From Misgurnus anguillicaudatus (Eukaryota > Chordata > Actinopteri > Cypriniformes > Cobitidae): DNA of 64,000 bases. Where the stretch lies: the NCBI RefSeq assembly GCF_027580225.2, contig NC_073356.2:6854501-6918500 (forward strand). The letters run 5' to 3'. Numbering within the stretch: the first letter of the stretch is position 1; the number at the start of each line of letters is the position of its first letter. Of this stretch, positions 10,954 through 23,882 are shown one piece after another. The notes beneath the pieces are model-generated. The model ran no database searches, had not been told where the DNA came from, and saw only the letters and a list, made by a program, of their open reading frames with translations. The translations under genes and the position numbers were made by a program.

Positions 10954-12529
10954 AATTCACTACTTCGCCTGCGTATTCAGTCTTAATGATCAATGGTAAA
11001 CGAACTTGGCTTGCTGTCCTTTATGGGAGCTCTGAACCTTCAGAGAGAGCGAACCTGAGTCTGGGGTCCCAGCCCCAAGTTCATCCCCCCACAACAGTAC
11101 TGCACGGATAAAGAAAGAATTGTGAAGAAGGAGATGGAGGCATGAAGACTGCCTTAAAGGATTTAATGATGATTGACAGGCCTGAATGTTAAGGCTCCTA
11201 CATTTAGAACTTCATTTAACATGCGCATGGTGTCACCGTTATCACAGATTCTCATTTACGAAGTTTACATGAAGACAAGTCACGGTAATTCAAAAACTTT
11301 TAAACTTATCCTCAAAAGGACTCTTTCCACTACACGTTCTCTCTTCTCTCAGGTTTGTGCTCTTGCAGTCTTTGTTGGATGGCCACTCATAGGGAGTATG
11401 CCAACAGTCTTTAAAATCATACTCATTTGTCTTATGAACAGCCATGTCTTTGTGTAAACTTTTGAAAGTGAATACATTTGTTTCCTTATAGGACATAAAA
11501 AGCAAAAGCATAAAAACACAAAAGCATTATAGAAGTGGTTGGGATGGTTTAGATGGTGCCCAATCTTTCTTGAGAAGATCAGATTTGCCAATGGCCATGT
11601 TTGTGCCACCCGCTTCCAATTTCATATCCTTAATTAAAACACCTAAGAAATCATGAAACACACGTTCAATTATTTTTGTAAATAAAAAATATTTATGAAA
11701 TCAAAAAAATTAGGACAATATTAATGCATCCTGCAACAGGGTGTCACAGGGTTTGGGTGGATGCAGGTGTGTTTTGTGTTGTCACAGATAATCCACTTTT
11801 TTTTTCTGCAATGCTACGATCAAACAAAATCTTTGTGGTTAAAACAATGGATTTATTTGATGATGCTGTTTCTTATGTTCTAAAAAAACATCATGTAGTG
11901 CCAAGGAGAGAATATACCTACTTAAAATAGACAGAAATAAAAATAACTTTTTGTATGTAATTGTGTGTTATTATTTACGTGAGATTTTGTTAGTCTATGA
12001 TTGTGACTTGATTTAAAAGACATTGAAAGTAATCAATGCAAAAAATTATTTTTAATTTACATAAATATAGCCCTAAATGTTTTGGTCCCCCCACTCCAAT
12101 GTTCAAGGTGCGGTATTACTATTTCCTTATGTGACAACTAGCCCCGGCCTCCATCATATCTCCGTAAATGTCTTTGATTGTCAAACAACTCAATGTATTT
12201 TCATCAGGCTCGTTCACAGCAGAGAGGAATACACCATTAAATCTGTTCAGCTGGCTCAATGTCTGTGTTTTCATTCCATACTGTAGGAGTCACGCCACAT
12301 TCCTGTTACAACTTCATTGCGGAGCATAAAAGTCTCCTCTCCAAAAACCGCAGGCCCATGTGTTGTAAATTAAACCTCTGTTTGTTCTCATTTACAACAT
12401 TTCTCTCTCGTATCCCAACCTTCCTCTGCATGTAGCTCCAGTTCCCTTAGTTTTCTACATTTTGTGTGGTCAAAACAGCATTTAATCACGACGAAACATT
12501 CCACTACAGGGCATCGGAGGATTAGGTTG
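10954..12529. other. Noncoding DNA upstream of the promoter
   Basis: Short reading frames with no recognisable domain. CG dinucleotides become more frequent after about 12300. A distal regulatory role is possible but unproven. Confidence 0.4.
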
Positions 12530-14231
12530 CCATTGACGACCAGCTGTCAATGGTCCACCTGACGTCACCGTTGGGGGATTTTCCACCCGAGAAAGGGGTT
12601 ATGGCTTTTATACACGCGGATCGTTCCCTCCCACCTGTGCCAGGCGACAGCCACTGAACGCAGAGAAGCGGTCCGAAGGCGGGCCGTGATTGGAGGAGGC
12701 TGTCTGCGAGTCCCTCCCGCCTGTCGGATTAAATAGGCTGTGATACGCGCGCGCGATCTGGCTCGCGGCGTGGGCGGAATCCCCTCGGTCAATTTATCAG
12801 CGAGTCACACACGCGCTGTACACTGAATGTCGCGTCCCGCCCACCGCACTTGTTCACAGACAAGAGAACAGGGGACAAGTGACATAAAAGCGCTTGCCAA
12901 TAGGCATAATTTCCAAAAGATTCCTAGTCCCTAGCCCTAAAAATCTCAATTGGCAAAGTTTTTTTGGCGCTGCGTTGTCTCTCGTGGGTAATATGATGTT
13001 GGGGTGGAGATTATCTCCTGACATCCATCTGTGAATAGCTTCTCTGGAGTGTTTTATCACGGGGACTAGCATCATGTGGGCAGCAGCGGCGCGTAAAAGC
13101 GCGTTCATGTCCAGCGCAGGTCGCACTTCACATTGTGAATGAAGGGATTTTACGCGCTCTGGTCACATCCCAGTCTGTCCGCGCAACAGGTTGCATTGCG
13201 TTTCACAATACAAGCGCCTACACTGTTACAACAAGATTCATCATGTCACATGGAGATTATTCGTGAATTTATTGCAAAGTAATTTGAAAAAAAGATCAAA
13301 TGCACTTCTTCCAGATTTTCGTGCTATTAAATCTCGTTATGCCATAGGTATATTTCTGAGGACATTGTCACATGTAAATCTGTACGGATATTGTCTGGTA
13401 GAAGATGCGCGTCCCCTGGATAAACCTGTTCTGGAGGGAGTGACTTGATTCACGCGCCGTCCAATTATCTGGTAGCTGCATTTATCCGCCGCTACAGAGC
13501 CGTCTAGTCATCCGCAAACAGGCGTGAACCGACGTTAAAGCTAATAATGCTCGACTGAATATTTTATGTGGAGAAGGAAAAAAACGTGGGCACGAAATTT
13601 TGGTTTTGGAAGCGGCGTCTTTATTATTAAAAGACGCGGGCACCATTTACGCGACACTATTTTTAGGGCGCTCGCGTAGCGATAGTGGTTGCGCTCGTAT
13701 GAGAAACCGGTTGCAAATCTGCAGGAAAAAAGCAAGGCAGAGCTCCAGACAAACGGAAAGTGTGGCCAGACTCCAGAGGAAGTCCATTGATTTCGCCCTC
13801 CTCGATGAGATAGATTTGCGAGCTCTACCCGGCGCGTCTGTCAGAGCGATCAACAGTTGGTGCGAGCGCGCGATTAAAGGGACTTTACATGTGAAAGACT
13901 GAGATTTGGCACAGAGGTCCAGTGATGGGTGTGTGATTTCAGCACCTCTGCCCTATGGACACCCGCTCGCTTGTGAATTGTGTAGTAATATGGAAGACAG
14001 ACTGTTGCATGTCGTGATGCATCGGATGCATTTGCGCGTTTAGTGTTTTATAGCAGACTATAGATACAATGACCATCCTTTTCACGGCTCTCGGCGCTTT
14101 TGCTTTAATTCGCGTATTGCATTTGGCGTAAAAGACTACAGACAGATACATACAGCCCCGTCCATCCATCCTTTTCGGATTTAAGGGCGCTTTTTGTTTT
14201 TTTACCCGCTGTTGACCTTGCCTGAAGCAGC
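12530..14231 (+). promoter_or_regulatory. foxo6: CpG-rich promoter and 5' UTR region of foxo6
   Basis: CG dinucleotides are dense here, especially 12560-13180 and 13600-14231, and scarce on either side. The region includes a palindromic CRE at 12560-12567, an inverted CCAAT box (ATTGG) near 12689 and a CCAAT box near 12897. There is no TATA box in an obvious position, as is usual for CpG-island promoters. The transcription start cannot be fixed by reading. The 5' UTR is assumed to run unspliced into the ATG at 14232, as in other FoxO genes. Confidence 0.7.
12560..12567. promoter_or_regulatory. Palindromic cAMP response element
   Basis: Exact TGACGTCA within the CpG-rich region, the consensus CREB/ATF site. 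Function is inferred from motif and position only. It lies about 1.67 kb before the start codon, near where a promoter with a long 5' UTR would sit. Confidence 0.55.
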
Positions 14232-14699
14232 ATGTTAATGATGGAGAGCACTGGATTAGACGCGCATCAGGTTGAACTGGAAGCCGACTATGAACCACAC
14301 TGCCGTCCGAGGTCGTGCACCTGGCCGCTACCGTGCCCGGAGGAGGAGAGCCGAGCGTTGCCCGTAGCGTCCGTGAAAGTGGAGCCGCGCAACGTGCCGG
14401 CGTGTCGGAGCGGAGGGGCGCCGACGGAGTTCAAGCATCCAGCCGGCGCCCCTGCCCCTATCGCGGCCGCCCCTGCCTGCATGTCCGGCGCGGCGCTGGA
14501 TGTGGCCGGGCAGCTGCGTAAATCCAAGTCGTCGAGACGGAACGCGTGGGGTAACCAGTCGTACGCGGATCTGATCACGCGTGCCATTGAGAGCACCCCA
14601 GAAAAAAGGCTGACCTTATCACAGATATATGACTGGATGGTGCGATTCGTGCCATATTTCAAGGATAAAGGAGACAGTAACAGCTCTGCCGGCTGGAAG
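14232..14699 (+). CDS. foxo6: FoxO6 transcription factor, coding exon 1
   Basis: This exon encodes residues 1-156 of a 716-residue FoxO protein, a nuclear DNA-binding factor that insulin/AKT signalling restrains. MLMM offers three in-frame ATGs (14232, 14238, 14241); I take the first. Residues 11-34 carry the family's N-terminal AKT and 14-3-3 site RPRSCTWPLP, with Thr30 in RxRxxT context. A Pro/Ala-rich linker follows. The forkhead domain starts near residue 102 (SSRRNAWGNQSYADLI) and runs through YFKDKGDSNSSAGWK, where a GT donor (gtacgt at 14700) interrupts in phase 0. This split is the conserved FoxO intron position. IYDWMVRFVPYFK and the AHQVELEADYEP N-terminus resemble FOXO6 more than FOXO1, 3 or 4. 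Reading past the donor gives only intronic codons. Whether this is the a or b ohnolog cannot be told. Confidence 0.95.
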
Positions 14700-14846
14700 G
14701 TACGTTTTTATAACAGACGATCAAATGTTATCATTGTATGCTGTGCGCCTTTGCATATACAGTACGTATATCAAGCATGATAAAAATGACGGCACATTGT
14801 TGCTCATGCGACATACGTATATACACAGGTACCGGCGATTGTAGTC

Positions 14847-14888
14847 ATCTCTCTCTCCCCCCCTCTCTCTCTCTCTCTCTGTGTGTCA
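14847..14888. repeat. (CT)n-rich tract followed by (GT)n
   Basis: A polypyrimidine CT run with an interrupting C run, then GTGTGT, lies 150 bases after exon 1. Confidence 0.85.
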
Positions 14889-17800
14889 CTGGCACATTTT
14901 GGTGAAGGGAAGCCTCTGGGTTCACCACAATGTTTTTTTCATTGTTTTCAAAGTGTAATATAGAATGGGGCGGTGGAGTTCAATGGGTTCATCGCTTTAG
15001 TGGTTCTATAGCCATACAATATCGTACATCTATAATATTGTCTGTTCGTGACGCAACAAGGCATTTATGACGCATTGACGTTGACCGTAACGCTGCCAAC
15101 GAGTTGCATTTGAATGTGCGCGCCGTGCATGTGAAATGCGATGAAAGAGGACGGCAGGTCACCTGGGGGACACGCGTGGGTCCGGTCAGCTCTCCCGCGT
15201 GTCGGCCACGCACGGACGCAGGCACGCACGCCTGTCTGTCTGCTTTGAGATCTCCAGCACACATCATCCCTCAAACATCCCCCTCCCACCGCCCGCTTTC
15301 CCTTCAGTCTCCTCTCCAGTCCTGACTTTCAGCCAGAAGCCTATGGGAAATAAAACAGGCTGTATAAAATTGTAATTAAACCATTACATAATCGAAAAGT
15401 GTTATTTAGTGAAGCCAATGCGACCGCACAATTACACCACATTGGCTGGCAAACGAAGAAAACACGTTGGATATTACAGTTGTTCATTTTTATGTCATAT
15501 GTTTCAAAGATTTTAATTACATCAGATTTGATATTTCTTACACATGCTCACTCTCTGTTTCTTCTGTCTCTCTCTCTCTTCTTCCCTTAGCACCAACATC
15601 TAAGTTAGAAAATCATAGTCAGACACTAAATTTAAATCGAATATTTATTTCCATGGTTTGTGGCTTTCTGGCAAACATCACCAGGATCAAATCAGAAAAC
15701 AGGCACAGTGTGTCAGTCATACTAAAACTTCTGATCTGTGCTGGATTAAAGCCTTTTTGTTCATAGTGAAAACAGATAATGTTCAAAGTTACCAAAATCA
15801 ATTTGGAAACTTATTGCACTTGGTTGCTTATTAACAATTTTTTTTTAAAATATGTGTTATAATTGTATAATCATATATTTTATAGGCATTGTTTTTAAAT
15901 GTAATTTTAACATTATACATATACAAAACAATACATTTTAAAGACATTTAAAAAAAGTACACTTGTTTGTTTTTAATTTAAGAGGATGTCCGGGTATTAG
16001 TTTGGTTTCAGCTTGTCTCCACAGTCTATTTTTAAAACTATTTTGTGCAATAGTTGATCTACGCAGGCCTTTTATTGCATCATCAAAACAACAGGAGAAT
16101 TTAAATTTTCCAGTAGGGATATTTACCACTCGCTAAATGCTTGTTGTCTTGTTGGGATAGAGAACAAAGAGATTGGCTAAACTAATCTTAAGCCTGCAGT
16201 TTTAAACCGAAATTAAATCGGGTTTAATTCCTCTTGACTTGTTTGTGCCACCCAGGGATGCGCAGCTGTATGTCAGTCATATGTTCCCATAAGGCTTTGC
16301 AACAGTGCGAGAGATTCGATTGGTTGGCAGGAGGCAAAAATGGAGAAAAACAACTTGATTCAATCAAAATACGGTTGTGGAAAACAGACCCACATGCTCA
16401 CACATGTTGGCCCTGGAACAGTTGGCATTGAATTTTAATACGCATTTAATTCTGACACATGCGTGCCTACACTCACACAAACAATACTCACGTACACCCA
16501 GATATGAATAAACACATACTGTACACATGTTTCCTTACAAATGGATAGGACGTCCTTAATTTGCTCTTATACAAATTAGATGATTGATCATAGAAACATC
16601 AGATACAGGAATTGCCATTAAAGCTCTCTTTAATGTTGTATAATCCCATCGGAGAGTAGCTTGTCTTAATTGTGGCAGTCGGTTTTGTGTCTCTTGGCTG
16701 GCCTGCTCGGACACTCAGCCCTGCCGTCTTTGGCAGCAATTAGCTGCTATTAATAGGTTTGGGGTTTCAGTGAGGGGTTGGATTATGACTGTTGTACAGT
16801 GGGCAGGAGGGCCCAAAAGAACGCTAAACACGCACAGCTCATTCAAATGACCAATGTTTGTGGTTCATGGAGTGATGCCATCCTGGAGTGTTTGACTTTT
16901 ATGTTCCCATTCTTTTTAAATGCGTCTGCGTATCTGAGGCATAACGTGAGGTTTTCAGAAAAGCCCAGAGATGTGAGGCATCTCGCGTAACAGTGTATCA
17001 AAAGTGTGTCACATCCTGTTACCAGTGTTGACTGCTGTTAGATTTTCTTAATCCTTCCAAGGTATTTATTGTGTTTCTATATAGCACTATACATGTGTGG
17101 TGTTATACATTATTCCAGACATTCATATATCATCTAGAGGAAACATTTAATTTGTGTTTCTAGTGTACAGCTATATAATGAATGTGAACCAAACAGCACA
17201 GATCATTTGGTTTTAGAAGAATCCGACTTTATTTGAAACTTTGATTTTTGATTTCTTCTTGGCAAATCTCAGCAGAGTTTAGACATTGTTGAGATCTCAT
17301 CAAATCCTCTGTTTGTTCTTTGTTTATTCGCTTTCCTTTCTAGAAGAATCCGTTGAGATAATAAACAAAAATATCAAATCCTGGTACACGAGTAAAAACT
17401 GTGTAAGGAATAAAAAGAGACAGGATTAGTAATTTTCTAATAGGGGACTGAGCACCTCTGCCATCCCGGTTGGCATTGATGCAGGCCAGGTCTCAGTGCC
17501 AGACTATTTGGCCAGAGATGTGGTTCAGTTGGCTGCCCTGCTCTGGAGAAACACTGTCATTGTTACGACCACAAAGACCGTGTGTAAGAAATGACTGCAA
17601 CAGTAAGCCAGCCTGGCATCTAGAGGATGACTTGGGCAGAGACTTGCTTCTTATATAGTTAAGAAGTTGAATGGTACACAGGAGTCAGGGTGCAGGGGTT
17701 TATATCAGTCCACCAGCAAATAATGTAAGGTACCAGACTGCTACAATGAACAGCTAGCTGTTGGTTGTGACAATATTTTTGTTGATGTTATTGTTTGAAT

Positions 17801-18006
17801 GAGATATACCCGTTAATTTGAAATATATAATTATAACATGTATCATAACCCGTACATTTCATGACCACTAATGTGTTTGGTCTTTTTAAGCCGGTCACGC
17901 TGTCTCTTCCTTTTGGTGTGTGGGCAATTCCTAGCCAAAATATGCTAAGTTGATCTGACTTTTTGAAATGTCTGGCTCTGTAGAGGCACACTCACATAAT
18001 GCACCC
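14889..18006. other. Proximal intron, mostly repeat-poor
   Basis: No gene or mobile element was recognised over 3.1 kb. CG content stays raised up to about 15320, the shoulder of the CpG island. The 16230-16990 block has balanced composition, without microsatellites or inverted repeats, and could hold enhancer sequence. Confidence 0.45.
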
Positions 18007-18394
18007 TTAGGGGTCGTGCACACCAAGGCGTTTACGCCGGCGGATGTTTTTGGTTGTTTCCAATAGAAGTGCCACGATTTTAAAAAACACCAGCAGCTGG
18101 CGGGTTTTATCCGTGCTGAGCGCCGGTTTATCAGCACTGAGAGTTGAAAAATGTTAAACTTTGGTGAAACGCTCAGCTCTTCAATGTCACTTCTCACTCG
18201 GCTGTCCAATCACAGTAGAAGAGGGATGGGACAAATATCACAACAACCAACCGGCGCATTATCTATGACTGTTAAAGCACAAGTATCAGAGCAACCAAAG
18301 TGCTCAGCTGAAAAAAAGCTGGGAAATGCCTACAGTTGGCATTTGCCTGGCATTTCCAGCCATGTTAAAACGCTTGGTGTACACGCCCCTTTAG
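18007..18394. mobile_element. MITE with GGGGTCGTGCACACC-type ends
   Basis: The left end TTAGGGGTCGTGCACACCAA is complemented by TTGGTGTACACGCCCCTTTAG at the right. The body includes a CCAATCACAG stretch also found, reversed, near 5480-5520. Noncoding. The outermost TTAG on each side may be a decayed TTAA duplication. Confidence 0.75.
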
Positions 18395-18591
18395 ACACAG
18401 TGCCCGAGTGCGATTGGGCACTCCCCCACAGGCTTGGATTCAAGTACGTTTTTGTCATTAGGATTGTATTGTAGAAAAAAAAGTAAAGCTCAATGTCAAC
18501 ACGGGAGCCCATCGTAATGTTAAGTTTGTGGCTGTTTATTTTGAATCATTTGGGACACGATGACACTCTCTCAAACGCCTTTTCATATTGC

Positions 18592-18983
18592 TTAAGTGGG
18601 TCGCACACTGGCCGCGCAGCTCGGCGTCACGTCGAGTCGCGTCAAGGACAACTCGGAGGTATCGTAAACCAGAAGAGCAGATTAAATAGCGCGAGCTTCG
18701 TCAGATAGCGTCTACTTCAAAATGCAAAATATACGTTAGCAGCCAATGCTAATCGTTAATGATTTGGGACCAATATGATGTTATTTAATGTTAAACTATG
18801 TGAGGGGCACTGTGTGGGGCGACAGGGATTTGAGCAACTTCCTGAGTCGTAGCTGGGCGGCGCGGACAGGCGCCACCTGGCGGCACCAGTGTGCATATAC
18901 TCATAGAAAACAATGTGTTCGATTTTTTTTAGAACGGCACTGCGCAGGGCTGAGCTGCGCGTCCAGTGTGCGATCCCCTTTAG
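18592..18983. mobile_element. MITE with TCGCACACTGG-type ends
   Basis: TTAAGTGGGTCGCACACTGG at the left matches the complement of CCAGTGTGCGATCCCCTTTAG at the right; the repeat continues through GCGCAGCTC. Its termini resemble those of the neighbour at 18007, which suggests related families. GC-rich and noncoding. Confidence 0.78.
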
Positions 18984-19716
18984 TCAATCTATCATTTGTG
19001 CTGCTCATATATTCTTAACCGTATTGCTTGCATCAGAAGGTTTTTACGAAAGCAGATGATATTTAATGACTGTCAGACAACTGACGTCTCGCCTTCGAAT
19101 CCGCCCTCCATCGCGATTTGCACTTGCCCTGTGCATTCTGCACCCAAACCCAGGTAAACCGCAGCCGAGCACACCTCTGCAAGTGGACCAGGGCACAATT
19201 AACTAAACCGCTAGTCAGGCGAACCAGGTTTTCAGGGTCAAACGCACTTGGGCGTGGTTCGGTTTGGGTACTGTTACTACGCCCTAAGACTAATTTGAGA
19301 CGGTCAAAGATCCTGTTGTCCGGAAGAGGGAATTGAATGCACCTGGCAACCTCATGTGTTGCCAGATGTATTGCGGTTGAATATGACTAATCCAAACTGC
19401 ACATGACCCAAGATGTGCTTATGTGTATCGGATGGGCTAGCCATGGAAAGTTAAAGGATGTTATTGTCAGAATCACCGTGAATACGACAGACGTGGCTAG
19501 GTAAGGACTCTGTTTGTTGTAAAATGGTGGCTGCTCAATGGTACAATTCTCAGTGCTGCATTTAACGTCCATCCAAATCCTTCACAGCTTTATACAAGAC
19601 CACAAGTGAAGATTGTCCTGAGAAACCAGTTTAGTTCAATCAAAATTGCACTTTTTACAGATCAAAAGAACCATTTGTCCTAATAAACTTTACATACATT
19701 GAAAAAAAATTTTTTG
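18984..19716. other. Intronic noncoding stretch
   Basis: CG-containing sequence around 19080-19330 includes CACACCTCTGCAAGTGGACC and may be another old repeat. No gene is visible and no boundaries could be set. Confidence 0.35.
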
Positions 19717-20046
19717 TAGGGCTGCATAACGATTAATCACAACTAATTATTTGCAGAATAAAACTTTTTGTTTACATCATAAATGTGTGTGTACTTCGTA
19801 TAATAATTATGTATATATAAACACATAAACAAATATTTACATGTGTATATACATTTTTATATTTATATATCATTTATATTACAAATAAATATAAATACTT
19901 AATATATTTTTTTCTTAAAATTATACATGTATGTGTGTGTATTTATATATACATAATTATTATACACAGTACACACACGTATATGATGTAAACAAAAACG
20001 TTTATTCTGCAAACGATTAGTTACGATTAATAATTTTGCATCTCTA
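19717..20046. mobile_element. Palindromic hAT-like MITE
   Basis: It begins TAGGGCTGCATAACGATTAA and ends with TTACGATTAATAATTTTGCA, then TCTCTA. The arms continue inward through TTTGCAGAATAAA and its complement, with a TA-rich middle. No target duplication could be read. Confidence 0.7.
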
Positions 20047-20101
20047 CTTTTGATTCTTTCTTTTTAGGTAAAATTGGAAAAAAATATTAGTAACCTGCAC
20101 A

Positions 20102-20511
20102 TAGGGCTGTCACAACGATTAAATAATCATCTCATCATGATTGTTTGACCTAATCGCGATGATTTCAGATCACCGCAATGATTGTACATCTCTCTAAAAA
20201 ACACAAGGGGGAGCTGCAGCACCTGTAAAACAAGACTGTATCAGATTACTTTTGAATATGTGTTATGTGTATTAATATTTACTGCCAGGTAAACCTTTCA
20301 AAATATTTAAATTTAAATAATCACAACAATGTGTGAAAAAAATATTTTATAAACAAACAAAAAAATTATGAAAATAAAATGTCAGAGCAATAAAACAGAC
20401 AGTTAATTGTCATAATCGGCAAAGCCCTAAAACAGGGAATTAATTGTCATAACCGTCACAATTTATTAGACAATTAACCATCAGCGAAATTTCATAACCA
20501 TGACAGCCCTA
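20102..20511. mobile_element. hAT MITE with perfect target duplication
   Basis: The ends are TAGGGCTGTCAC and CATGACAGCCCTA. CCTGCACA flanks both sides (20094-20101 and 20512-20519), an exact 8-base duplication. Noncoding. Confidence 0.92.
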
Positions 20512-20519
20512 CCTGCACA

Positions 20520-22405
20520 TATACAATTTTTTGTGCAATCATGAGGTCTTTTTTGTCCCTCCCCCTAATAACACATTTGCTGGGGTAACCAACTAATAGG
20601 TGATTGGCTATTTCAAAAAAGATGGGGGGGGCTCTTCGATATGTCCCACTCACACTTGATATTTCAACAGGAAATATGTTAACATATGTGTTCATCATAG
20701 AATTTCATGGGGTCTTTAAAGATCGAAAATATATACAGCCTGACACTGCTTGGTCATTATTATATGCATGTTGAGAAATTGTTTGTTTGCATGTGTGAGA
20801 TATACAGTCTGACGGGATTTCACATCCGGGTTTGGGGGGGGGGGGGGTTTGCAGCTCTTGTTAATAATTCAGATGAGGCTTGTTATCACGACTGCATGGA
20901 TTCAGCTCTGTTTCCATCCTAATTAAAACCATGAAGCTCCGCACACACACGCACACACTCGAGTGTCACGTGACCATTCGTACATTTTCTATTACTACAT
21001 CTGCACATTGCAGAAAAAGCTTACATTCTTATGGATCATATATTATTGTCAAACAGATGTGATTTTTGACCTGACATTGCCGTCAGCAGCGGTTAGGCAT
21101 CTGCGTCAATGTAAGTTAGATAAAACTGTCGAAACAATAGACCACTCATGACCTCTGACACCCACTGCAGTCTATTCGACACTTCCAAGCACCCGCACGC
21201 ATTAAAGACAATTGACTCTGAAGCCTGGCATGTGCCGCTATTATCAGGTGCTTACATATTTAATCAGATCTTCGTAAGATTCCCCCCCATCGGACCACTG
21301 GGCAAACTGAGATTGATGAGATGTAATGGGCGAGAGGAGAGCAGGCATGATTAATGCATGCTCGGAGGAAAGACCGCCAGTGCGGCCCGTCGGCGTGATC
21401 AAGGTTTGAAAAGAGGATTTTGGCAATTTGGAGCGTATACGACTGAATGCTTTCTCGCAGAGCTAGACTTCTAACCACTTGCATAAAATCTTGTTCACTT
21501 TGCAACTTACTCTGGTGAAGAACTGCTTACAGGAAGAGACTGTAAAGGGTCCAAACACGTTTTTTGGCTGTTACATTAAGGCATATACAGTTAAAAATCT
21601 AAAATAAGTGAATGCACAATACTGGACTTGGGGGTAATTAACATTTAATTTGATTAAAAAATTAAAACTAAGTTGCAACGTCTGGTCACTTGAAGCAGCA
21701 ATATACTTCAAAATAACAAACTTCTGAAGGGAAGAAACAAAGAAGTTCTGAATGGCTTCTGGGGCGGGATTTAGATTGGGTTTGTAAATTGTTGCAGCGC
21801 ATGTTGAAATCGCGTTTGTTTACGTTTTCAGATGATGGAACATATGACACAATCAATGTCAAATTGAAGGCCGATAGTGATCGTACAGATGCAGAAACAA
21901 CTCAATGTGACACTCAAAAGTATTCATAGTTGTTGTATATTGTGGATATTGTTGAAAAAATTATTCCTGTGTGACCTGCATGAAATGAAAGGAACAGGAT
22001 TATATTCCCACTTTAGACCAGCAGAGTTCAACAACATAGTCATGTGTTACTCACCCATTATGTAATGACCACAGACCAATGGTAGATGAAAGGTGTTTTT
22101 TTACCCTGACAGAACATTTGCAGTAAGGTCGCTCTTCTTTGCTGTATCAGCACTAGGAAAGCAAAGTTTTGGTCAAAAAAAGCGTTACATCAGTTCATTC
22201 TTCTACTTCGTCTGAAGGATTTGGAGGCCTTTACTGGCCCACGATAAAAGAACAAGCCCACAGTCAGGTGATTTTTTTTTGCACATATAAGATTAAGGTC
22301 TGAACTTACTATAACCATTTTTTTAGAGGATTTAAAAAATATTTACTATAAAATTTTTTAGATTATCATTATCAAAAATTATCATTACCACAACATGATA
22401 TTACA
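20520..22405. other. Intronic stretch with a candidate conserved block
   Basis: No gene or transposon was recognised. A G run of about 14 lies near 20826-20839. The 21060-21440 segment is free of simple repeats and carries a CATGATTAATGCATGC motif (homeodomain/octamer-like) near 21346. It is the best enhancer candidate of this part. Confidence 0.4.
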
Positions 22406-23177
22406 TTAAAGGGGCCATGGCACAAGACTTTTTTAAGATGTCAAATAAATCTTTGGGGTCCCCAGAGCACATATGTGAAGTTTCAGCTCAAAATACCATA
22501 TGAATAATTTATTATAGCATGTTTAAATTGCCACTTTGTAGGTGTGTGCAAAAATGTGCCGTTTTGGGTGTGTCCTTTAAAATGCAAATGAGCGGATTGA
22601 ATTCAAACACTGATCACAATGATGGTGGTTTGTTGCAATTAAAACTCAATTGTGCTTTTCTCTGCACTAAATGGCAGTGCTGTGATTGGATAATGCAGAT
22701 TAAGGGGTGGTATTATTATAAAAAGAGCTCCTTAAAGGGGACATATTATGAGATTTTTTTTAAGATATAAACTAAGTCTAAAATAGGTCTGAGCAAAAGT
22801 GTGCCGTTTTGGGTGTGTCATTTAAAATGCAAATGAGCGGATGAAGTTCAACCACTGATCACAATGATGGTGGTTTGTTGCAATTGAAACTCAATTGTGC
22901 TGTGAAATATTTTATCTCTCTCTTTCTCTCCATACTAAATGGTTGTGCTGTGGTTGGATAGTGCAGATAAAGTGGGCGGTATTACCTTATTCTGACATCA
23001 CAATAAGGGCCAAATTACAATGACCTATTTTTTCACATGCTTGCAGAAAATGGTTTACCAAAACTAAGTTATTGGGTTGATCTTTTTCACATTTTCTAGG
23101 TTGATAGAAGCACCGGGGACCCAATCATAGCACTTAAACATTAAAAAAGTCAGATTTTCATGCCATGGCCTCTTTAA
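22406..23177. mobile_element. TTAA-flanked MITE with internal second copy
   Basis: The ends are TTAAAGGGGCCATGGCAC and GCCATGGCCTCTTTAA, with TTAA on both sides. A second left end, TTAAAGGGGACATATTATG, occurs at 22732. The following 200 bases repeat the earlier body (GTGCCGTTTTGGGTGTGTC and the CACTGATCACAATGATGG block), so one copy has inserted into or duplicated within another. It is related to 33043-33474. Confidence 0.8.
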
Positions 23178-23882
23178 ATATATGCATTTACAAACACATG
23201 TTTCGGTAATGAGAACTAAAAAGCTGTGTAGGTACTATGACAAACAAAATTTCAACTCTTATCTGGGGAGAAAAAATAAGAACTGCTTACCTGGTAGCCA
23301 TCTTGAGTGTCACAGTCAATTATGTCCCTTCCAACAAATTTTTTGAAAATGTTAGTTCATTGAGGGCTTAAACAATGATTGAAAATTGTTGCGGAAAATG
23401 AGAATTTTTTTTCTTGGACACATTTATATTCCTTATTATTGTCTCTACATTTACCAATAATTACCAAATATCACATGTTTATTTACTGTTAATGTTTATA
23501 GTATAACATGCACTGAAGCTTTTTATTTTTGGATTTTTAAATTATAAATATTTCCATGTCAAAGAACCCAAATCCAGTCATGGACACGTTGCGGTAATGA
23601 AAATGTTCCCCTTAAATGTGGAAAAATCAACTAAATTGGTTTGTATGATGTCATTTAAAATAGTACGTGAAGAGATGTTTGTAACTGTATGCTTCTTATT
23701 TTGATACTCTTACTTTGCATTTACTTCATTTATCAAAATGTTTCATGACACCTCATAAGTCTAATTTTGCGAGAATCACCCAGTCAAGTCTTAGGTGCCT
23801 TTTTCCTATGTAAGGATTTTAATTGTCCTCTCAGCTTAAATTAAAGGTCTTATTGCTTAGGACAGCACACTGTTTAAAAAAA
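23178..23882. other. Intronic AT-rich noncoding stretch
   Basis: Nothing recognised: no long frame, no inverted repeat end, no microsatellite. Confidence 0.4.

Noticed and set aside
13600..13902. 100-codon frame before the foxo6 ATG
   Set aside because: Could be an upstream frame in the 5' UTR, but no conserved sequence and a GC-rich setting where such frames are expected.
14288..14662. 124-codon minus-strand frame across exon 1
   Set aside because: Shadow of the foxo6 coding exon; GC-rich opposite-strand artefact.
14700..14780. Extension of the exon 1 frame past 14699 to a stop near 14780
   Set aside because: The GT donor and the exact FoxO continuation in exon 2 show that this is intron.
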